From Hymenobacter armeniacus (GTDB lineage: Bacteria > Bacteroidota > Bacteroidia > Cytophagales > Hymenobacteraceae), in contig NZ_JACXAC010000002.1 in assembly GCF_014699055.1 (NCBI RefSeq), positions 744,001 to 808,000 on the forward strand: DNA of 64,000 bases. Reading direction: 5' to 3'. Position numbers and translations under genes: made by a program. The notes below the pieces were generated by a model, which made no database searches, was not told the origin of the DNA, and saw nothing but the letters and a program-made list of their open reading frames with translations. Shown one piece after another: positions 46,222 through 55,543 of this stretch. Position 1 is the first letter of the stretch. Every line of letters begins with the position of its first letter.

Positions 46222-47775
46222 ATGCACACCAACTATTATTTCCTGCGCCAACTGGCCCCCGCGCTTACCGAGCGGCTGCGGGGCTGCCGCGTGGCCGTGT
46301 GTTTCACGCAGGAAAAGGATGAACTGGTGGTTGGCCTCACGGACGGCAGCAAGGAGTTTTGGCTGAAGGCGCAGCTGGGCGCTACGTTTCCGGCCCTGGC
46401 CTTGCCCGAGACCTTTCAGCGCGCTCGCTCCAATTCGGTGGATTTATTTCCGGGCCTGCTGGGGGAGCAAGTGGAAGGCGTGGCCGCTTGGCCCCAGGAC
46501 CGGGTGCTGCAAGTGAATTTTCGGAGCGGCGCCCGGCTGGTGTTCAAGCTCTACGGCCCGCGGCCGAACGCCATTTTTCGCACCGCGGCTGAAGCGCCCG
46601 CCCAGCTGTTTCAGCAGAAGCTGCTGGCCGACGCCGACCTGAAGCCGCAAGCCGCCCCCGCACCCGTAGCCGCCGGCAAGCTGCCGCCCCCGCTGGCCGA
46701 CTTGCCCCTGCGCTACCTGCGTACCCAGGGCTATGACCAGGCGCCGCCCGAAACCAAGTCTCGGCTGGTGAACCAAGTGCTGGCGCAGTTGGAAAAGCCG
46801 GCGCATTATTACCTCATTCAGCTCGATGGCCGCACCCGCCTGAGCTTGCTGCCCCTCGGCGACATCCTCGAAACGCTGCCCGGCGACGACCCCATCGGTG
46901 CCCTGCGCCGCTTCGTGCCCATGGCCCTGGGCCGGCGGGCGCTGGAGATGGAAACCAAGCAGTTGCGCCAACTGCTGGAGCGCCGTGCCGACGAAGCCAG
47001 CACGGCCGCTGCCCACGCCCGCCAGCGCCTGCACGCGCTGGCCCACGAAGCCGGCTACCGCCACACCGCCGACCTGATTATGGCGCACCTGCACGCCATT
47101 CCGGCCCGCGCCGAGCAGATTGAAGTGCTGGACTTCTACACCAACCAGCCCCGGACCATCAAGCTCAAGCCCAACGAGAAGCCCCAGCTCACCGCCGAAA
47201 ACCTGTACCGCAAGGGCAAGAACCAGCAAATTGAAGAGCGCCAGCTCACCGAGCGCATTGCCCGCCGCGAAGCCGAGGCCCTGACGGCCATGGAGCGACT
47301 GGAGGAGCTGGACACCCAGCCTCAGCTCGCCGAGCTGCGCGGCCTGCGCGCCTGGCGTAAGCTGCACGGCCTCGACCCCGCGCCCACGGCGGCCAAAGCC
47401 GCCACGGAACTGCCGTTCAAAGTGTTTGAAGACCGGGGCTTCACCATTCTGGTGGGCCGCAATGCCGCCAACAACGACCTGCTCACCCAGAAATATGCCC
47501 ATAAGGACGACCTCTGGCTGCACGCCAAAGACGTGACGGGGTCGCACGTTGTCATCCGGCAGCGGGCCGGGCAAACCGTGCCCGAACCCGTGATAGAGCA
47601 CGCCGCGCAGCTGGCCGGCTGGTATTCGCGCCGCCAGCACGACACGCTGTGCCCCGTGACCGTGACGCCCAAAAAGTACGTGCGCAAGCCCAAAGGCGCC
47701 CTGCCCGGGCAGGTAGTGGTGGAGCGCGAGCGGGTGGTGCTGGTCAAGCCCGGCAACCCGTTTGAGCGGGAATAG
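46222..47775 (+). CDS. rqcH: NFACT family protein (RqcH/Rqc2 homologue)
   Basis: 517 residues. NFACT-N domain (NYYFLRQLAPALTERLRGC), central helical coiled coil (about 250-380, LEMETKQLRQLLERRADEA), and NFACT-R domain with GRNAANNDLLTQKYAHKDD and DLWLHAKDVTGSHVVIR. In bacteria RqcH binds the stalled 50S subunit and adds C-terminal alanine tails to the nascent chain for degradation. Old annotations call it fibronectin-binding protein. Shorter than B. subtilis RqcH (570). Confidence 0.9.
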   Translation: MHTNYYFLRQLAPALTERLRGCRVAVCFTQEKDELVVGLTDGSKEFWLKAQLGATFPALALPETFQRARSNSVDLFPGLLGEQVEGVAAWPQDRVLQVNFRSGARLVFKLYGPRPNAIFRTAAEAPAQLFQQKLLADADLKPQAAPAPVAAGKLPPPLADLPLRYLRTQGYDQAPPETKSRLVNQVLAQLEKPAHYYLIQLDGRTRLSLLPLGDILETLPGDDPIGALRRFVPMALGRRALEMETKQLRQLLERRADEASTAAAHARQRLHALAHEAGYRHTADLIMAHLHAIPARAEQIEVLDFYTNQPRTIKLKPNEKPQLTAENLYRKGKNQQIEERQLTERIARREAEALTAMERLEELDTQPQLAELRGLRAWRKLHGLDPAPTAAKAATELPFKVFEDRGFTILVGRNAANNDLLTQKYAHKDDLWLHAKDVTGSHVVIRQRAGQTVPEPVIEHAAQLAGWYSRRQHDTLCPVTVTPKKYVRKPKGALPGQVVVERERVVLVKPGNPFERE

Positions 47776-47787
47776 CGCGGTGGGCGC

Positions 47788-49212
47788 CTACTGCACGATG
47801 CGCCGGCTATACGACCCCGACCCGGTGAGCAGGCGCACGACGTACACCCCGCTGGGCAGCGCGTGCAGGTCCAGCGTCCAGCGGCCGGTTTCGGCCGCCG
47901 GCGTACAGCCGATGGCTTGCGCCCGGCCCAGCGCGTCATACACTTGCACAGTGGCGCCGTGCGCGTCCAGCAGTTCGGCGAGCAGGCGGCTGGCCACCAC
48001 CCATTCCTGCGCGTTTTTGCCAGGATACACCTCCAGGCCCGGGCCGGTAGATGGGCCCAGCTTCACCACCCGCACCGGCGAGTACGACGCGGCGGCATTG
48101 AAGTCGATTTGGCGCAGGCGGTAGTAGCTGGTGCCGGGCAGGGGCTGCTCGTCAACCACGTGGTAGGCCGTGCGGGCCGCAGTAGTGCCGGCACCCGCCA
48201 CGGTGCGGTTGGCGCGGAAGCTGCGGCCGTCGGCAGAGCGTTCTACCACGAAGCTTTGGCTGTTTTTTTCCGAAGCCGTGACCCACTCCAGCGCCACGCC
48301 CTGGCGGGTGGTGGGCTCGGCCGTGAACGACACCAGTTCGACGGGCAACGGCTTGGGGCAAGAGGGCACCAGCTCGTCGCAGGCTTGCTCGTTGGCGTTG
48401 GTGCCGGCCACCGGGCCGGTGCCGCAGGAGGTGGCTGCGCGCTGGGCGCACACCGCAATTTTTCCTGCGCAGTTTTGCGCAATGTGGTTGACGGCGCCGT
48501 TGCCGCCAAACACGCACCCGGCCACCGACACGGTGCCGTTGCCGCAAAGCACGTTGTTGGACCCGCCCGGCGACAGGTCGAGGTTGCCCTGAATGGTTAC
48601 CAGGCCATCGTCGACGATGTTGGAGTTGTAGAGCACTAAGTTGCAGCCCGTGGTGAAAGAGGCCGAGGGCGCCACGTAGATGGTGGCTTTGTTCACCGTG
48701 GCCCGGCCGGCCACCACGCGGCTATCGTCGTGAATTTCCAGGTTGGTCACTTTCTGCGCATTGGTGCCGTCGCCGATGCGCAGGTCGTAATTGCCCATCA
48801 GTACCCCGCCTTGCTGCAGCACTACGTTGCCCTGGCTGGAGATGTCGAGGCTGCCGCCGGGCATTACTTCCACCGTCCCGTTTTGGCCAATGGTGATGCT
48901 GCCGCCGGACTCCACCGTCAGGTGGCCGGTCACCACGAGGTGGCCAAAATCCGATACGGCGATGTTGCCGCCGTTGCCCACCACGTAGTTGCCGGGCATG
49001 TACACGGTGAGGTTTCGGTCGAGGATGACCTGGGCCGCCGAGTTGGTAAGGGGGGCGTCGGGGCAGGTGCCGCCCGGCGTTTCATAGGTCATCGGGCTGC
49101 CAAAGGTCCCGCCGTCGGTGCTGGCCCGGTAGCTGCATTGGCCCATGGCCACCACCGGAAAAAGGGCGCTGGCAAGCAGCGCCGCGCCGCAAATGAGTAC
49201 ATTTCTTTTCAT
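47788..49212 (-). CDS. Secreted beta-helix protein with T9SS-type C-terminus
   Basis: 474 residues from ATG 49212 (MKRNVLICGAALLAS). Signal peptide ends near MGQ. Residues about 60-190 are repeats of short Gly/Val-rich strands (HLTVESGGSITIGQNGTVEV), a right-handed beta helix. A Fn3-like module (VELVSFTAEPTTRQGVALEW) follows near 290, then a C-terminal domain VYDALGRAQAIG...GVYVVRLLTGSGSYSRRIVQ typical of type IX secretion sorting. Probable surface or extracellular protein. Convergent with rqcH, only 12 bases apart. Confidence 0.88.
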   Translation of the reverse strand: MKRNVLICGAALLASALFPVVAMGQCSYRASTDGGTFGSPMTYETPGGTCPDAPLTNSAAQVILDRNLTVYMPGNYVVGNGGNIAVSDFGHLVVTGHLTVESGGSITIGQNGTVEVMPGGSLDISSQGNVVLQQGGVLMGNYDLRIGDGTNAQKVTNLEIHDDSRVVAGRATVNKATIYVAPSASFTTGCNLVLYNSNIVDDGLVTIQGNLDLSPGGSNNVLCGNGTVSVAGCVFGGNGAVNHIAQNCAGKIAVCAQRAATSCGTGPVAGTNANEQACDELVPSCPKPLPVELVSFTAEPTTRQGVALEWVTASEKNSQSFVVERSADGRSFRANRTVAGAGTTAARTAYHVVDEQPLPGTSYYRLRQIDFNAAASYSPVRVVKLGPSTGPGLEVYPGKNAQEWVVASRLLAELLDAHGATVQVYDALGRAQAIGCTPAAETGRWTLDLHALPSGVYVVRLLTGSGSYSRRIVQ

Positions 49213-49548
49213 TGTAGTAGGGATAAGAAGGGTACGCAAACTGTTGTAGTTAAATCATTATTAATTTACTAAATTTTATTATAAATAACAAATAATAATT
49301 TTAAAATGCAATTTTAAAAATTGCGTGATTGTATAATTCGCGTTAATCACATCCCGCTAAACGGTAGCTTATTAACCCCGCATAGTCTTGAGAATAAAGC
49401 AGGTAATGTGCCTGCTCGTCAGTAGCCTGCAGATTGTTGAAATAACCCAAGTCTTGGGTAGTGCTGGCTGGGCCGTAGGGCAGGCGCTCGGAGCCGCCCC
49501 GACGGGTAAGGGGCAACAGGCTACTGCCCATGGCCAGTGGCCGGAGCT
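49213..49548. other. AT-rich gap upstream of secreted protein gene
   Basis: Bases 49240-49345 are very AT-rich for this genome and probably hold the promoter of the secreted protein gene. A 62-codon minus-strand frame (49343-49531, ending YLLYSQDYAGLISYRLAG) has protein-like wording but no family and no clear start signal. I do not call it as a gene. Confidence 0.4.
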
Positions 49549-49594
49549 AAAACAAAAAGCCCGTTCCAATTGCTTGGAACGGGCTTTTTGTTTT
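49549..49594 (-). terminator. Terminator of tRNA-Leu
   Basis: AAAACAAAAAGCCCGTTCC pairs with GGAACGGGCTTTTTGTTTT around AATTGCTT. It begins four bases after the tRNA 3' end on the minus strand. Confidence 0.9.
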
Positions 49595-49597
49595 GCG

Positions 49598-49679
49598 TGC
49601 GCGCGGGGAGATTCGAACTCCCACACCCGAAGGCACCACCCCCTCAAGATGGCGTGTCTACCAGTTTCACCACGTGCGC
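49598..49679 (-). tRNA. tRNA-Leu (anticodon GAG)
   Basis: 82 bases. Anticodon stem CCATC/GGTGG with loop TTGAGGG gives anticodon GAG (reads CUC/CUU). D arm GTGAAACTGGTAGACAC. Long variable arm GTGCCTTCGGGTGT, a class II feature of leucine tRNAs. T arm GGGAG TTCGAAT CTCCC. Acceptor stem GCGCACG/CGCGCGC has one A-C mismatch at pair 5-68. Discriminator A73. CCA is not encoded. A terminator follows. Confidence 0.92.
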
Positions 49680-49876
49680 AAAAGGCAACTAAAACGGGCA
49701 ATTCGGCCGAAACCGGCTCCGCTGAGGCGGCGAAGCGGGTGCAAAGATAGCCGGCGAAAACCGCACTTACCAAACATTGCCGCGCTTTTTCACCAAACTT
49801 CCATGGTTCAGCAGGTTACCTTGCCGAAATTTGGCGCCTTCCGCCTTCCCTTGTTCACCTTTGACCTCTTTTCGCC

Positions 49877-50341
49877 ATGAAATTTCCCGAAAAACCCGCT
49901 CCTACCTCCCTCTTCGGGCGAATGGCCAGCGCCATCACCGAGTTTTCGGGGTCGACGCCGGCGTTTGTGATAGCGGCTGGGCTGGTGCTGGTGTGGGCCC
50001 TCACGGGGCCGCTTTTTCATTATTCCGAAACCTGGCAATTGGTCATCAACACGGGCACCACCGTCATCACCTTTTTGATGGTGTTTCTCATTCAGCGCGC
50101 CCAAAACAAAGATTCGCTGGTGCTGCACCTCAAGCTCAACGAGCTGATTGCGGCTCAAAAAGGCGCCAGCAACCGCCTAATCAACGCGCAGGATTTTTCG
50201 GAAGAAGAAATCCGGCTGTTGCACGACTTTTATTGTGCGCTGGCCGAGATGGCCAAAAAAGACAACGACCTGGGCAAGACCCACACCGTGGAGGAAGCCC
50301 AGGACAACCACAACGACAAGCTGGCCGCTCACCTGCAATAA
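49877..50341 (+). CDS. Low affinity iron permease family protein
   Basis: 154 residues. Two helices near 28-45 (AFVIAAGLVLVWALTGPLF) and 60-75 (VINTGTTVITFLMVFLIQ), then QRAQNKDSLVLHLKLNELI, the hallmark of the PF04120 family. The name comes from fungal Fet4 similarity. Most bacterial members are much shorter and their transport role is unproven. The neighbours Dps and VIT1 fit an iron link. Confidence 0.87.
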   Translation: MKFPEKPAPTSLFGRMASAITEFSGSTPAFVIAAGLVLVWALTGPLFHYSETWQLVINTGTTVITFLMVFLIQRAQNKDSLVLHLKLNELIAAQKGASNRLINAQDFSEEEIRLLHDFYCALAEMAKKDNDLGKTHTVEEAQDNHNDKLAAHLQ

Positions 50342-50426
50342 CGACAAAAGGGCGGCCGATGGCTCCGTTGCGCCGGGCGGGCGCTTCGGTCCATCGGCCG
50401 CCCCGTGCAGGGACGCGCTTAGGCGG

Positions 50427-51095
50427 CTACTTGGCCTGAATCAGGGGCGAGTCGACCACGTGCTCCGACACGAACCACACCTGCATCTCGTTGGTGCGGA
50501 TGAGCTGGCTCACGATGAGGTCGTTGGTGCCGTCGTCGCCGTTTTCATCGGCGGTGTCGGCGTATTCGTGGCAGTTTTTGAGGAGGCGCTGGTGGGCGTC
50601 GAGCAGGCGCGACACCTGCACGGGGGCTTCTTCGCGGTCGCGCGGCACGCGCGGGATGCTGCTAAGCTCGGCTACGTCGTGGGCCATGGCCACGGCCACG
50701 CCGCCCAGAATCTGGATGCGCTCGGCAATGGCGTCGACCAGCGTCGACTGCTCCTCGTAGTGCTTGTCGTAGAGCAGGTGCAGCTGGTAGAAAGTGGGGC
50801 CCACCACCTGCCAGTGGTGCTTTTTGTACATGTCGCGCAGGGTGATGGTGTCGGCCAGCAACTGGTTGAGGCCGGTCACGCTGGCCTGACGGGTTTTTTC
50901 GTCGAGGCCGATGGGCAGGCGCTGGCTCACGGTGCCGTAGCGCTGGGTGGGCGCGGGGGCGTTGTTTTGCTGGCCCAGCACGGGCTGAATGTTGACGGCG
51001 GCGTTGGAACGGGCGTTTTGGCCGCTGGCCTGGGCGGCCGGGGCTTTTTTGGCGGCCGCGGCTTTGGGGGCAGCCGTTTTGGCGGAGGATGCCAT
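50427..51095 (-). CDS. dps: Dps/ferritin-like protein with Ala/Lys tail
   Basis: 222 residues from ATG 51095. Residues 1-50 are Ala/Lys/Pro-rich (AAPKAAAAKKAPAAQASGQ), about 45 longer than a minimal Dps. The core has the ferroxidase site: YKKHHWQVVGPTFYQLHLLYD near 92 and HYEEQSTLVDAIAERIQ near 113. Dps stores iron and protects DNA from oxidation. The basic tail is likely a DNA-binding arm. Divergent from the VIT gene. Confidence 0.94.
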   Translation of the reverse strand: MASSAKTAAPKAAAAKKAPAAQASGQNARSNAAVNIQPVLGQQNNAPAPTQRYGTVSQRLPIGLDEKTRQASVTGLNQLLADTITLRDMYKKHHWQVVGPTFYQLHLLYDKHYEEQSTLVDAIAERIQILGGVAVAMAHDVAELSSIPRVPRDREEAPVQVSRLLDAHQRLLKNCHEYADTADENGDDGTNDLIVSQLIRTNEMQVWFVSEHVVDSPLIQAK

Positions 51096-51212
51096 AGGAA
51101 TGGGAAGGAGTGAGGTGAAAGAAAACCGGAACGGGCCGGCGGCGAAAAATTCTGTTTCTGCGTACGTAAAGCACCCCGTCGGGTTAAGGTTGCCTTCTTG
51201 TAAACGTGTTCC

Positions 51213-51941
51213 ATGACTGAGCCCCGTACCACGGCCCCCGCGCTGGCCGAAGACCCGCACCCCGAATTGCACATGACCAGCTCGGCCATGCTGCAGGACA
51301 TCGTCATCGGCCTCTCCGATGGGCTGACCGTGCCGTTTGCGCTGGCCGCGGGCCTGAGCGGGGCCGTGGCCTCGTCGGGGCTGGTCATCACGGCGGGGCT
51401 GGCCGAAATTGTGGCCGGCAGCATTGCCATGGGCCTGGGCGGCTACCTGGCCGGCCGCACCGAAGTGGAGCACTACGCCTCCGAGCTGGACCGCGAACAC
51501 CGCGAAGTGCGCGAGGTGCCCGAAAAAGAGCGCGCCGAGGTCGACGAGCTGCTGGCCGACATGGGCCTGTCGGAAGCCACCCGCCGCCAGGCCGTGGCCG
51601 AGCTCACCGCCGACCCCGAGCAGTGGGTGAAGTTCATGATGAAGTACGAGCTGGGCCTCGAAGAGCCCGACCCCAAACAGGCGCCCAAAAGCGCCATCAC
51701 CATCAGCCTGGCTTATGCGCTGGGCGGCCTCATCCCGCTCAGCGCCTATTTCCTTACCAGCTCGCCCACGCAGGGGCTGGCGTGGTCGGCGGCCATCACG
51801 CTGGTGTGCCTGCTGGTGTTTGGCTACTTCAAAAGCCGCATGACGGGCCAGCCGCCGGTGGCGGGCGCCATCAAAATGGCCGTGGTGGGCGCGCTGGCAG
51901 CCGCCGCGGCGTTCGGCATCGCGCGGGCGGTGGGCGGCTAG
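51213..51941 (+). CDS. VIT1/CCC1 family iron/manganese transporter
   Basis: 242 residues. N-terminal motif IVIGLSDGLTVPFALAAGLSG near 30-50, five helices, and a cytosolic loop rich in Glu (about 88-135, EHREVREVPEKERAEVDELL) that holds metal in plant VIT1. Exports Fe2+ or Mn2+ from the cytosol or stores it. The divergent pair with Dps suggests joint metal detoxification. Confidence 0.93.
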   Translation: MTEPRTTAPALAEDPHPELHMTSSAMLQDIVIGLSDGLTVPFALAAGLSGAVASSGLVITAGLAEIVAGSIAMGLGGYLAGRTEVEHYASELDREHREVREVPEKERAEVDELLADMGLSEATRRQAVAELTADPEQWVKFMMKYELGLEEPDPKQAPKSAITISLAYALGGLIPLSAYFLTSSPTQGLAWSAAITLVCLLVFGYFKSRMTGQPPVAGAIKMAVVGALAAAAAFGIARAVGG

Positions 51942-51999
51942 CCGCGCGGCCCTGCGAACCACCGCCGCTTCATCTTCTCTGTGTTTTTAATGCCGTTTC

Positions 52000-52830
52000 A
52001 TGAATTCTAAGCTTCCCAAAACCCCCGCCGTCTACGTCAAGAGCAAGTCTTTTCGCCTGGCCGACGTGGACCCGGACGACATCACGCCTTTTGCCAACCG
52101 GCCCGACGATAAATCGGACGTGGCGCCGCGCCTGCTGGAACTGCGCCGCCGCCTGAGCGAGCTGCAGGAACTGCTCTACGCCGAGCACCGCCGCAGCCTG
52201 CTCATTGTGCTGCAGGCCATGGACACCGGCGGCAAGGACGGCGCCATCGAGAACCTGCTCACGGGCGTGAACCCGGCCGGCGTGCAGGTGGCCACCTTCA
52301 AGGCGCCCACCTCGGAGGAGCTTAAGCACGATTTTTTGTGGCGCATTCACGCGCAAACGCCCAAGCGCGGGCACATTGGCGTGTTCAACCGCTCGCACTA
52401 TGAGGACGTGCTCATTACCCGCGTGCACGGCCTGATTGACGCAAAAACCTGCCAGGAGCGCTACGATGACATCAACCACTTCGAGCAGCTGCTGACCCGC
52501 AACGGCACGGTGGTGCTCAAGTTTTTCCTGCACATCTCCAAAGACGAACAGGCCCAGCGCCTGCAGGCCCGCCTCGACGACCCCGCCAAAAACTGGAAAT
52601 TCGACCCCAACGACCTGAAGGAGCGCGCCTACTGGGACGACTACCAGCAGGCCTACGAGGATGCCCTGCGCCACTGCTCCTCGAAGGATGCGCCCTGGTT
52701 TGTGATACCCGCCAACCACAAGTGGGCCCGCGACCTGGCCATGTCGGAAATAGTGGTGGCCGCCCTGGAAGCCATGAACCCCCAGCCGCCGAAGGTAGAT
52801 TTTGACCCTAAACAGCAGGTAATTGTGTAA
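52000..52830 (+). CDS. ppk2: Polyphosphate kinase 2 family protein
   Basis: 276 residues. Walker A LQAMDTGGKDG near 71-81, Walker B region GVFNRSHYEDVLITRVH near 127-143, and the lid with ERAYWDDYQQAYEDAL. PPK2 enzymes phosphorylate nucleoside mono- or diphosphates with polyphosphate. The single-domain length fits class I or III. The terminator follows 55 bases after the stop. Confidence 0.95.
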   Translation: MNSKLPKTPAVYVKSKSFRLADVDPDDITPFANRPDDKSDVAPRLLELRRRLSELQELLYAEHRRSLLIVLQAMDTGGKDGAIENLLTGVNPAGVQVATFKAPTSEELKHDFLWRIHAQTPKRGHIGVFNRSHYEDVLITRVHGLIDAKTCQERYDDINHFEQLLTRNGTVVLKFFLHISKDEQAQRLQARLDDPAKNWKFDPNDLKERAYWDDYQQAYEDALRHCSSKDAPWFVIPANHKWARDLAMSEIVVAALEAMNPQPPKVDFDPKQQVIV

Positions 52831-52885
52831 GGCTTCGGCCCAGCGTGATGTTGTTGGAAGCGCGTATGTTCGGACGCCATTTGCC

Positions 52886-52926
52886 AAAAAAAAGCCCCGA
52901 CGCCGGATGGGGTCGGGGCTTTTTTT
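52886..52926. terminator. Bidirectional terminator
   Basis: AAAAAAAAGCCCCGAC pairs with GTCGGGGCTTTTTTT around GCCGGATGGG, between convergent PPK2 and ABC transporter genes. Confidence 0.9.
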
Positions 52927-52950
52927 ATGCTTGCCGGGGCTGCTACACGG

Positions 52951-54735
52951 CTACCGCGCCAGCACCGCCGCCGGCTCCTTGCGCTCGCCAATCTGCTGGC
53001 GCCACATGGCGTAGTAGAGGCCTTTTTGCGCCAGCAACTCTTCGTGGCGGCCCTGCTCGGCCACGGTGCCGCGCTCGAGCACAAAAATGCGGTCGGCGTG
53101 CAAGATGGTGCTGAGGCGGTGGGCAATGAGGATGGTCATGTGCTGGCGCGAGCCCGAGAGCTCCCGCACCGTCTTGCCGATTTCTTCTTCGGTGAGGGAG
53201 TCGAGGGCCGAAGTGGCTTCGTCGAACACCATGAGGGTGGGCTTGCGCAGCAGTGCCCGCGCAATGCTGAGGCGCTGCTTTTCGCCGCCCGATACCTTCA
53301 CGCCGCCCTCGCCAATCACGGTGTCGAGGCCCAGCGGGGCGCGGGCCAGCAGCGAGTCGGCCGCGGCCTGGCGCAGGGCCAGCAGGCATTCCTCGTCGGT
53401 GGCCTGCGGGGCCACAAAAAGCAGGTTTTCGCGGATGGTGCCGCTGAAGAGCTGCGTGTCCTGCGTCACGAACCCGATTTGCTCGCGCAGCTCGTCGAGG
53501 TCGATTTCGGCGCCGGGAATGCCGTTGTAGAGAATGCGGCCCGAGAGGGGCGGGTAGAGGCCCACCAGCAGCTTCACCAGCGTGGTTTTGCCCGAGCCCG
53601 AGGGGCCCACGAAGGCGATGGTTTCGCCCAGCCGGGTGCTGAAGGAGATGTCGGACAGGGCCGGCCCCTTGGCCGTGAGGTGCTTGAAGCTGACGTGCTC
53701 GAAGGCCAGGTCGTTGATGTGCGCCACCGACTTGGGGTGCGCGGGCTTCACGTCCTTGGGCGTGTCGAGGATGGTCTGGAAGTTGCCCAGCGAAATCTCG
53801 GTTTCGCGGTATACCCCGATGATGTTGCCCAGCTCCTGCAGCGGCCCGAAGATGGAGAACGAGTAGATGAAGAAGGAGAAGAACTCGCCCAGGCTGATGT
53901 GGTTTTGCACCCGCAGGTACAAGAGCAGCAGGATGATGATGTTGCGCAGCAGGTTCACGAAGGTGCCCTGCACGAAGCTGAGCGAGCGCAGGTAGCGCAC
54001 CTTGCGCAGCTCCAGCTTCAGGATTTTGTCGGTGGTGGCGTTCAGGCGCTCGGTTTCCTGCTGGGCCAGGCCCAGGCTCTTGATGAGCTCGATGTTGCGC
54101 AGGCTTTCGGTGGTGGAGCCGGCCAGGGCCGTGGTTTCGGCCACAATGGTTTTCTGAATGACCTTGATGCGCTTGCTCAGGAAAAAGCTCAGAATGCCCA
54201 GCAGCGGAATGGTGAGAAAATAGCCCAGCGCAATGGGCCAGTACACCGTGACGGCGTACCACATCACGAACACAATGCCCACCAGGGCCGTGAACAGCAC
54301 GTTGACGAAGCTCTGAATGAGCTTTTCCACGTCGATGCGCACCTTCTGGAGCTTGCCCAGGGTTTCGCCCGAGCGCTGGTCCTCAAACACCTGGTAGGGC
54401 AGCTCCAGCGAGTGGCGCAGGCCGTCGGAATACATTTTGGCCCCCAGGCGCTGGGTGATGACGTTGACGTAGTAGTCCTGAAAGTTTTTGGCAATGCGCG
54501 ACACCATGGCCACGCCCAGCATGATGCCGATGAGGGGAATGGCTTCCCAAAAGAACGGCCAGAACTGCACCAGCCGCACTCCGGCCACGTCGGGGTATTT
54601 GGCCGTGAAATGGTCGACGAGCTGGCGGAAAAAGTATGGGTCGAGCAGCGAGAACACCTGGTTGACGGCGGCCAGCACCAGGGCCAGCACCAGCAGCGGC
54701 CAGTAGTTGCGCAGGTAGCTATAGAGTATTTTCAT
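52951..54735 (-). CDS. ABC transporter, fused permease and ATPase
   Basis: 594 residues from ATG 54735 (MKILYSYLRN). Six transmembrane helices in residues 10-310. ATPase domain: Walker A GPSGSGKTTLV near 392, signature VSGGEKQRLSIARALL near 490, Walker B LMVFDEATSALD near 514, H-loop LIAHRLS. Type IV (MsbA-like) half-transporter that works as a dimer. Lipid, drug or peptide substrate cannot be told. Confidence 0.95.
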   Translation of the reverse strand: MKILYSYLRNYWPLLVLALVLAAVNQVFSLLDPYFFRQLVDHFTAKYPDVAGVRLVQFWPFFWEAIPLIGIMLGVAMVSRIAKNFQDYYVNVITQRLGAKMYSDGLRHSLELPYQVFEDQRSGETLGKLQKVRIDVEKLIQSFVNVLFTALVGIVFVMWYAVTVYWPIALGYFLTIPLLGILSFFLSKRIKVIQKTIVAETTALAGSTTESLRNIELIKSLGLAQQETERLNATTDKILKLELRKVRYLRSLSFVQGTFVNLLRNIIILLLLYLRVQNHISLGEFFSFFIYSFSIFGPLQELGNIIGVYRETEISLGNFQTILDTPKDVKPAHPKSVAHINDLAFEHVSFKHLTAKGPALSDISFSTRLGETIAFVGPSGSGKTTLVKLLVGLYPPLSGRILYNGIPGAEIDLDELREQIGFVTQDTQLFSGTIRENLLFVAPQATDEECLLALRQAAADSLLARAPLGLDTVIGEGGVKVSGGEKQRLSIARALLRKPTLMVFDEATSALDSLTEEEIGKTVRELSGSRQHMTILIAHRLSTILHADRIFVLERGTVAEQGRHEELLAQKGLYYAMWRQQIGERKEPAAVLAR

Positions 54736-54819
54736 GAGAGCACAAGTAGCCCGGCCGGGCCGGCCAGAAGGCAAGCAACCTGGCCGGGCGGCAATGGTTT
54801 GGGAAAGAGGGCGGCGCAG

Positions 54820-55191
54820 TTACAGTGCCCGGGGCACGGGGCGGCTGCGCAGCACCAGCACCACCACCAGCAGCACCAGCGCCACAATGGCCGGCACGCC
54901 GTTGGCCAGGCCGCCGGGAATTTTGGTGGCGTGCATAAACACCGCGCCCAGCATGATGACAATGAGGCCCAGGGCCGCCGGGCGCACCGTGCGCGGCACC
55001 AGCAGCCCGATGCCGCCCAGCAGCTCGGCCCCGCCGATGAAGCCGCCAAACCAGCCCGGCAAGCCCAAGCTGCCAAACATTTTCATGGTGGCGTCGAGCT
55101 GCATTAGCTTCGAGAAGCCGCCATAGATGAACATGGCGGCCAGCAGGGCCTGCAGAATCCAGGCAATGATGTTGCGTACCGATGGGCTCAT
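54820..55191 (-). CDS. DoxX family membrane protein
   Basis: 123 residues with four helices. IIAWILQALLAAMFIYGGFSK near 8-28, FGGFIGGAELLGGIGLLV near 48-65, and a basic tail. The DoxX-like (PF13564) type is common in Bacteroidota. It is upstream of the ABC transporter gene with an 84-base gap, possibly co-transcribed. Function unknown. Confidence 0.9.
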   Translation of the reverse strand: MSPSVRNIIAWILQALLAAMFIYGGFSKLMQLDATMKMFGSLGLPGWFGGFIGGAELLGGIGLLVPRTVRPAALGLIVIMLGAVFMHATKIPGGLANGVPAIVALVLLVVVLVLRSRPVPRAL

Positions 55192-55543
55192 AGATGAAAA
55201 AAGAAAAAAGGGTGAAACAAGCCGCGCGGCAGGGCACCGCGCCGTGGATGGCCAAATTACCGGTTTCCGGCCAACTGCCTGCGGCAGACGCAGGCCCGGC
55301 GGAAATGTTTTAAGCGCAACGTGGGAGAGGGCAGGGCCTGCCAGGAATGGGTCAAATGGAATTTATCCGAGGTTGAGTTTCAGTATTTTTCGCAGGCACA
55401 AACCCGTACTTATCCCCTGTTTTTACAATATAGGATTACCGAAATTTGTAAAGCTAGGGGTAGTACCCTCTCGCTGAACATATTGTGCCGGGCGCCACGC
55501 TACCGATTCTCAGGCTGCCAAATCCTTATTCCCTTTCCATTTT
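55192..55543. other. 352-base divergent intergenic region
   Basis: No convincing gene. It holds the start regions of the DoxX gene (minus) and the STAS-like gene (plus). The stretch around 55420-55460 is AT-richer (TTTTTACAATATAGGATTAC) and may contain the promoter, but no complete TTTG/TAnnTTTG pair is seen. Confidence 0.4.

Noticed and set aside
46222..47775. Old label 'fibronectin-binding protein' for the NFACT gene
   Set aside because: The domain order NFACT-N, coiled coil, NFACT-R matches RqcH. There is no signal peptide or surface anchor.
49343..49531. 62-codon minus-strand frame in the gap before tRNA-Leu
   Set aside because: No signal peptide, family or promoter. It could be a gene remnant but the evidence is too thin.
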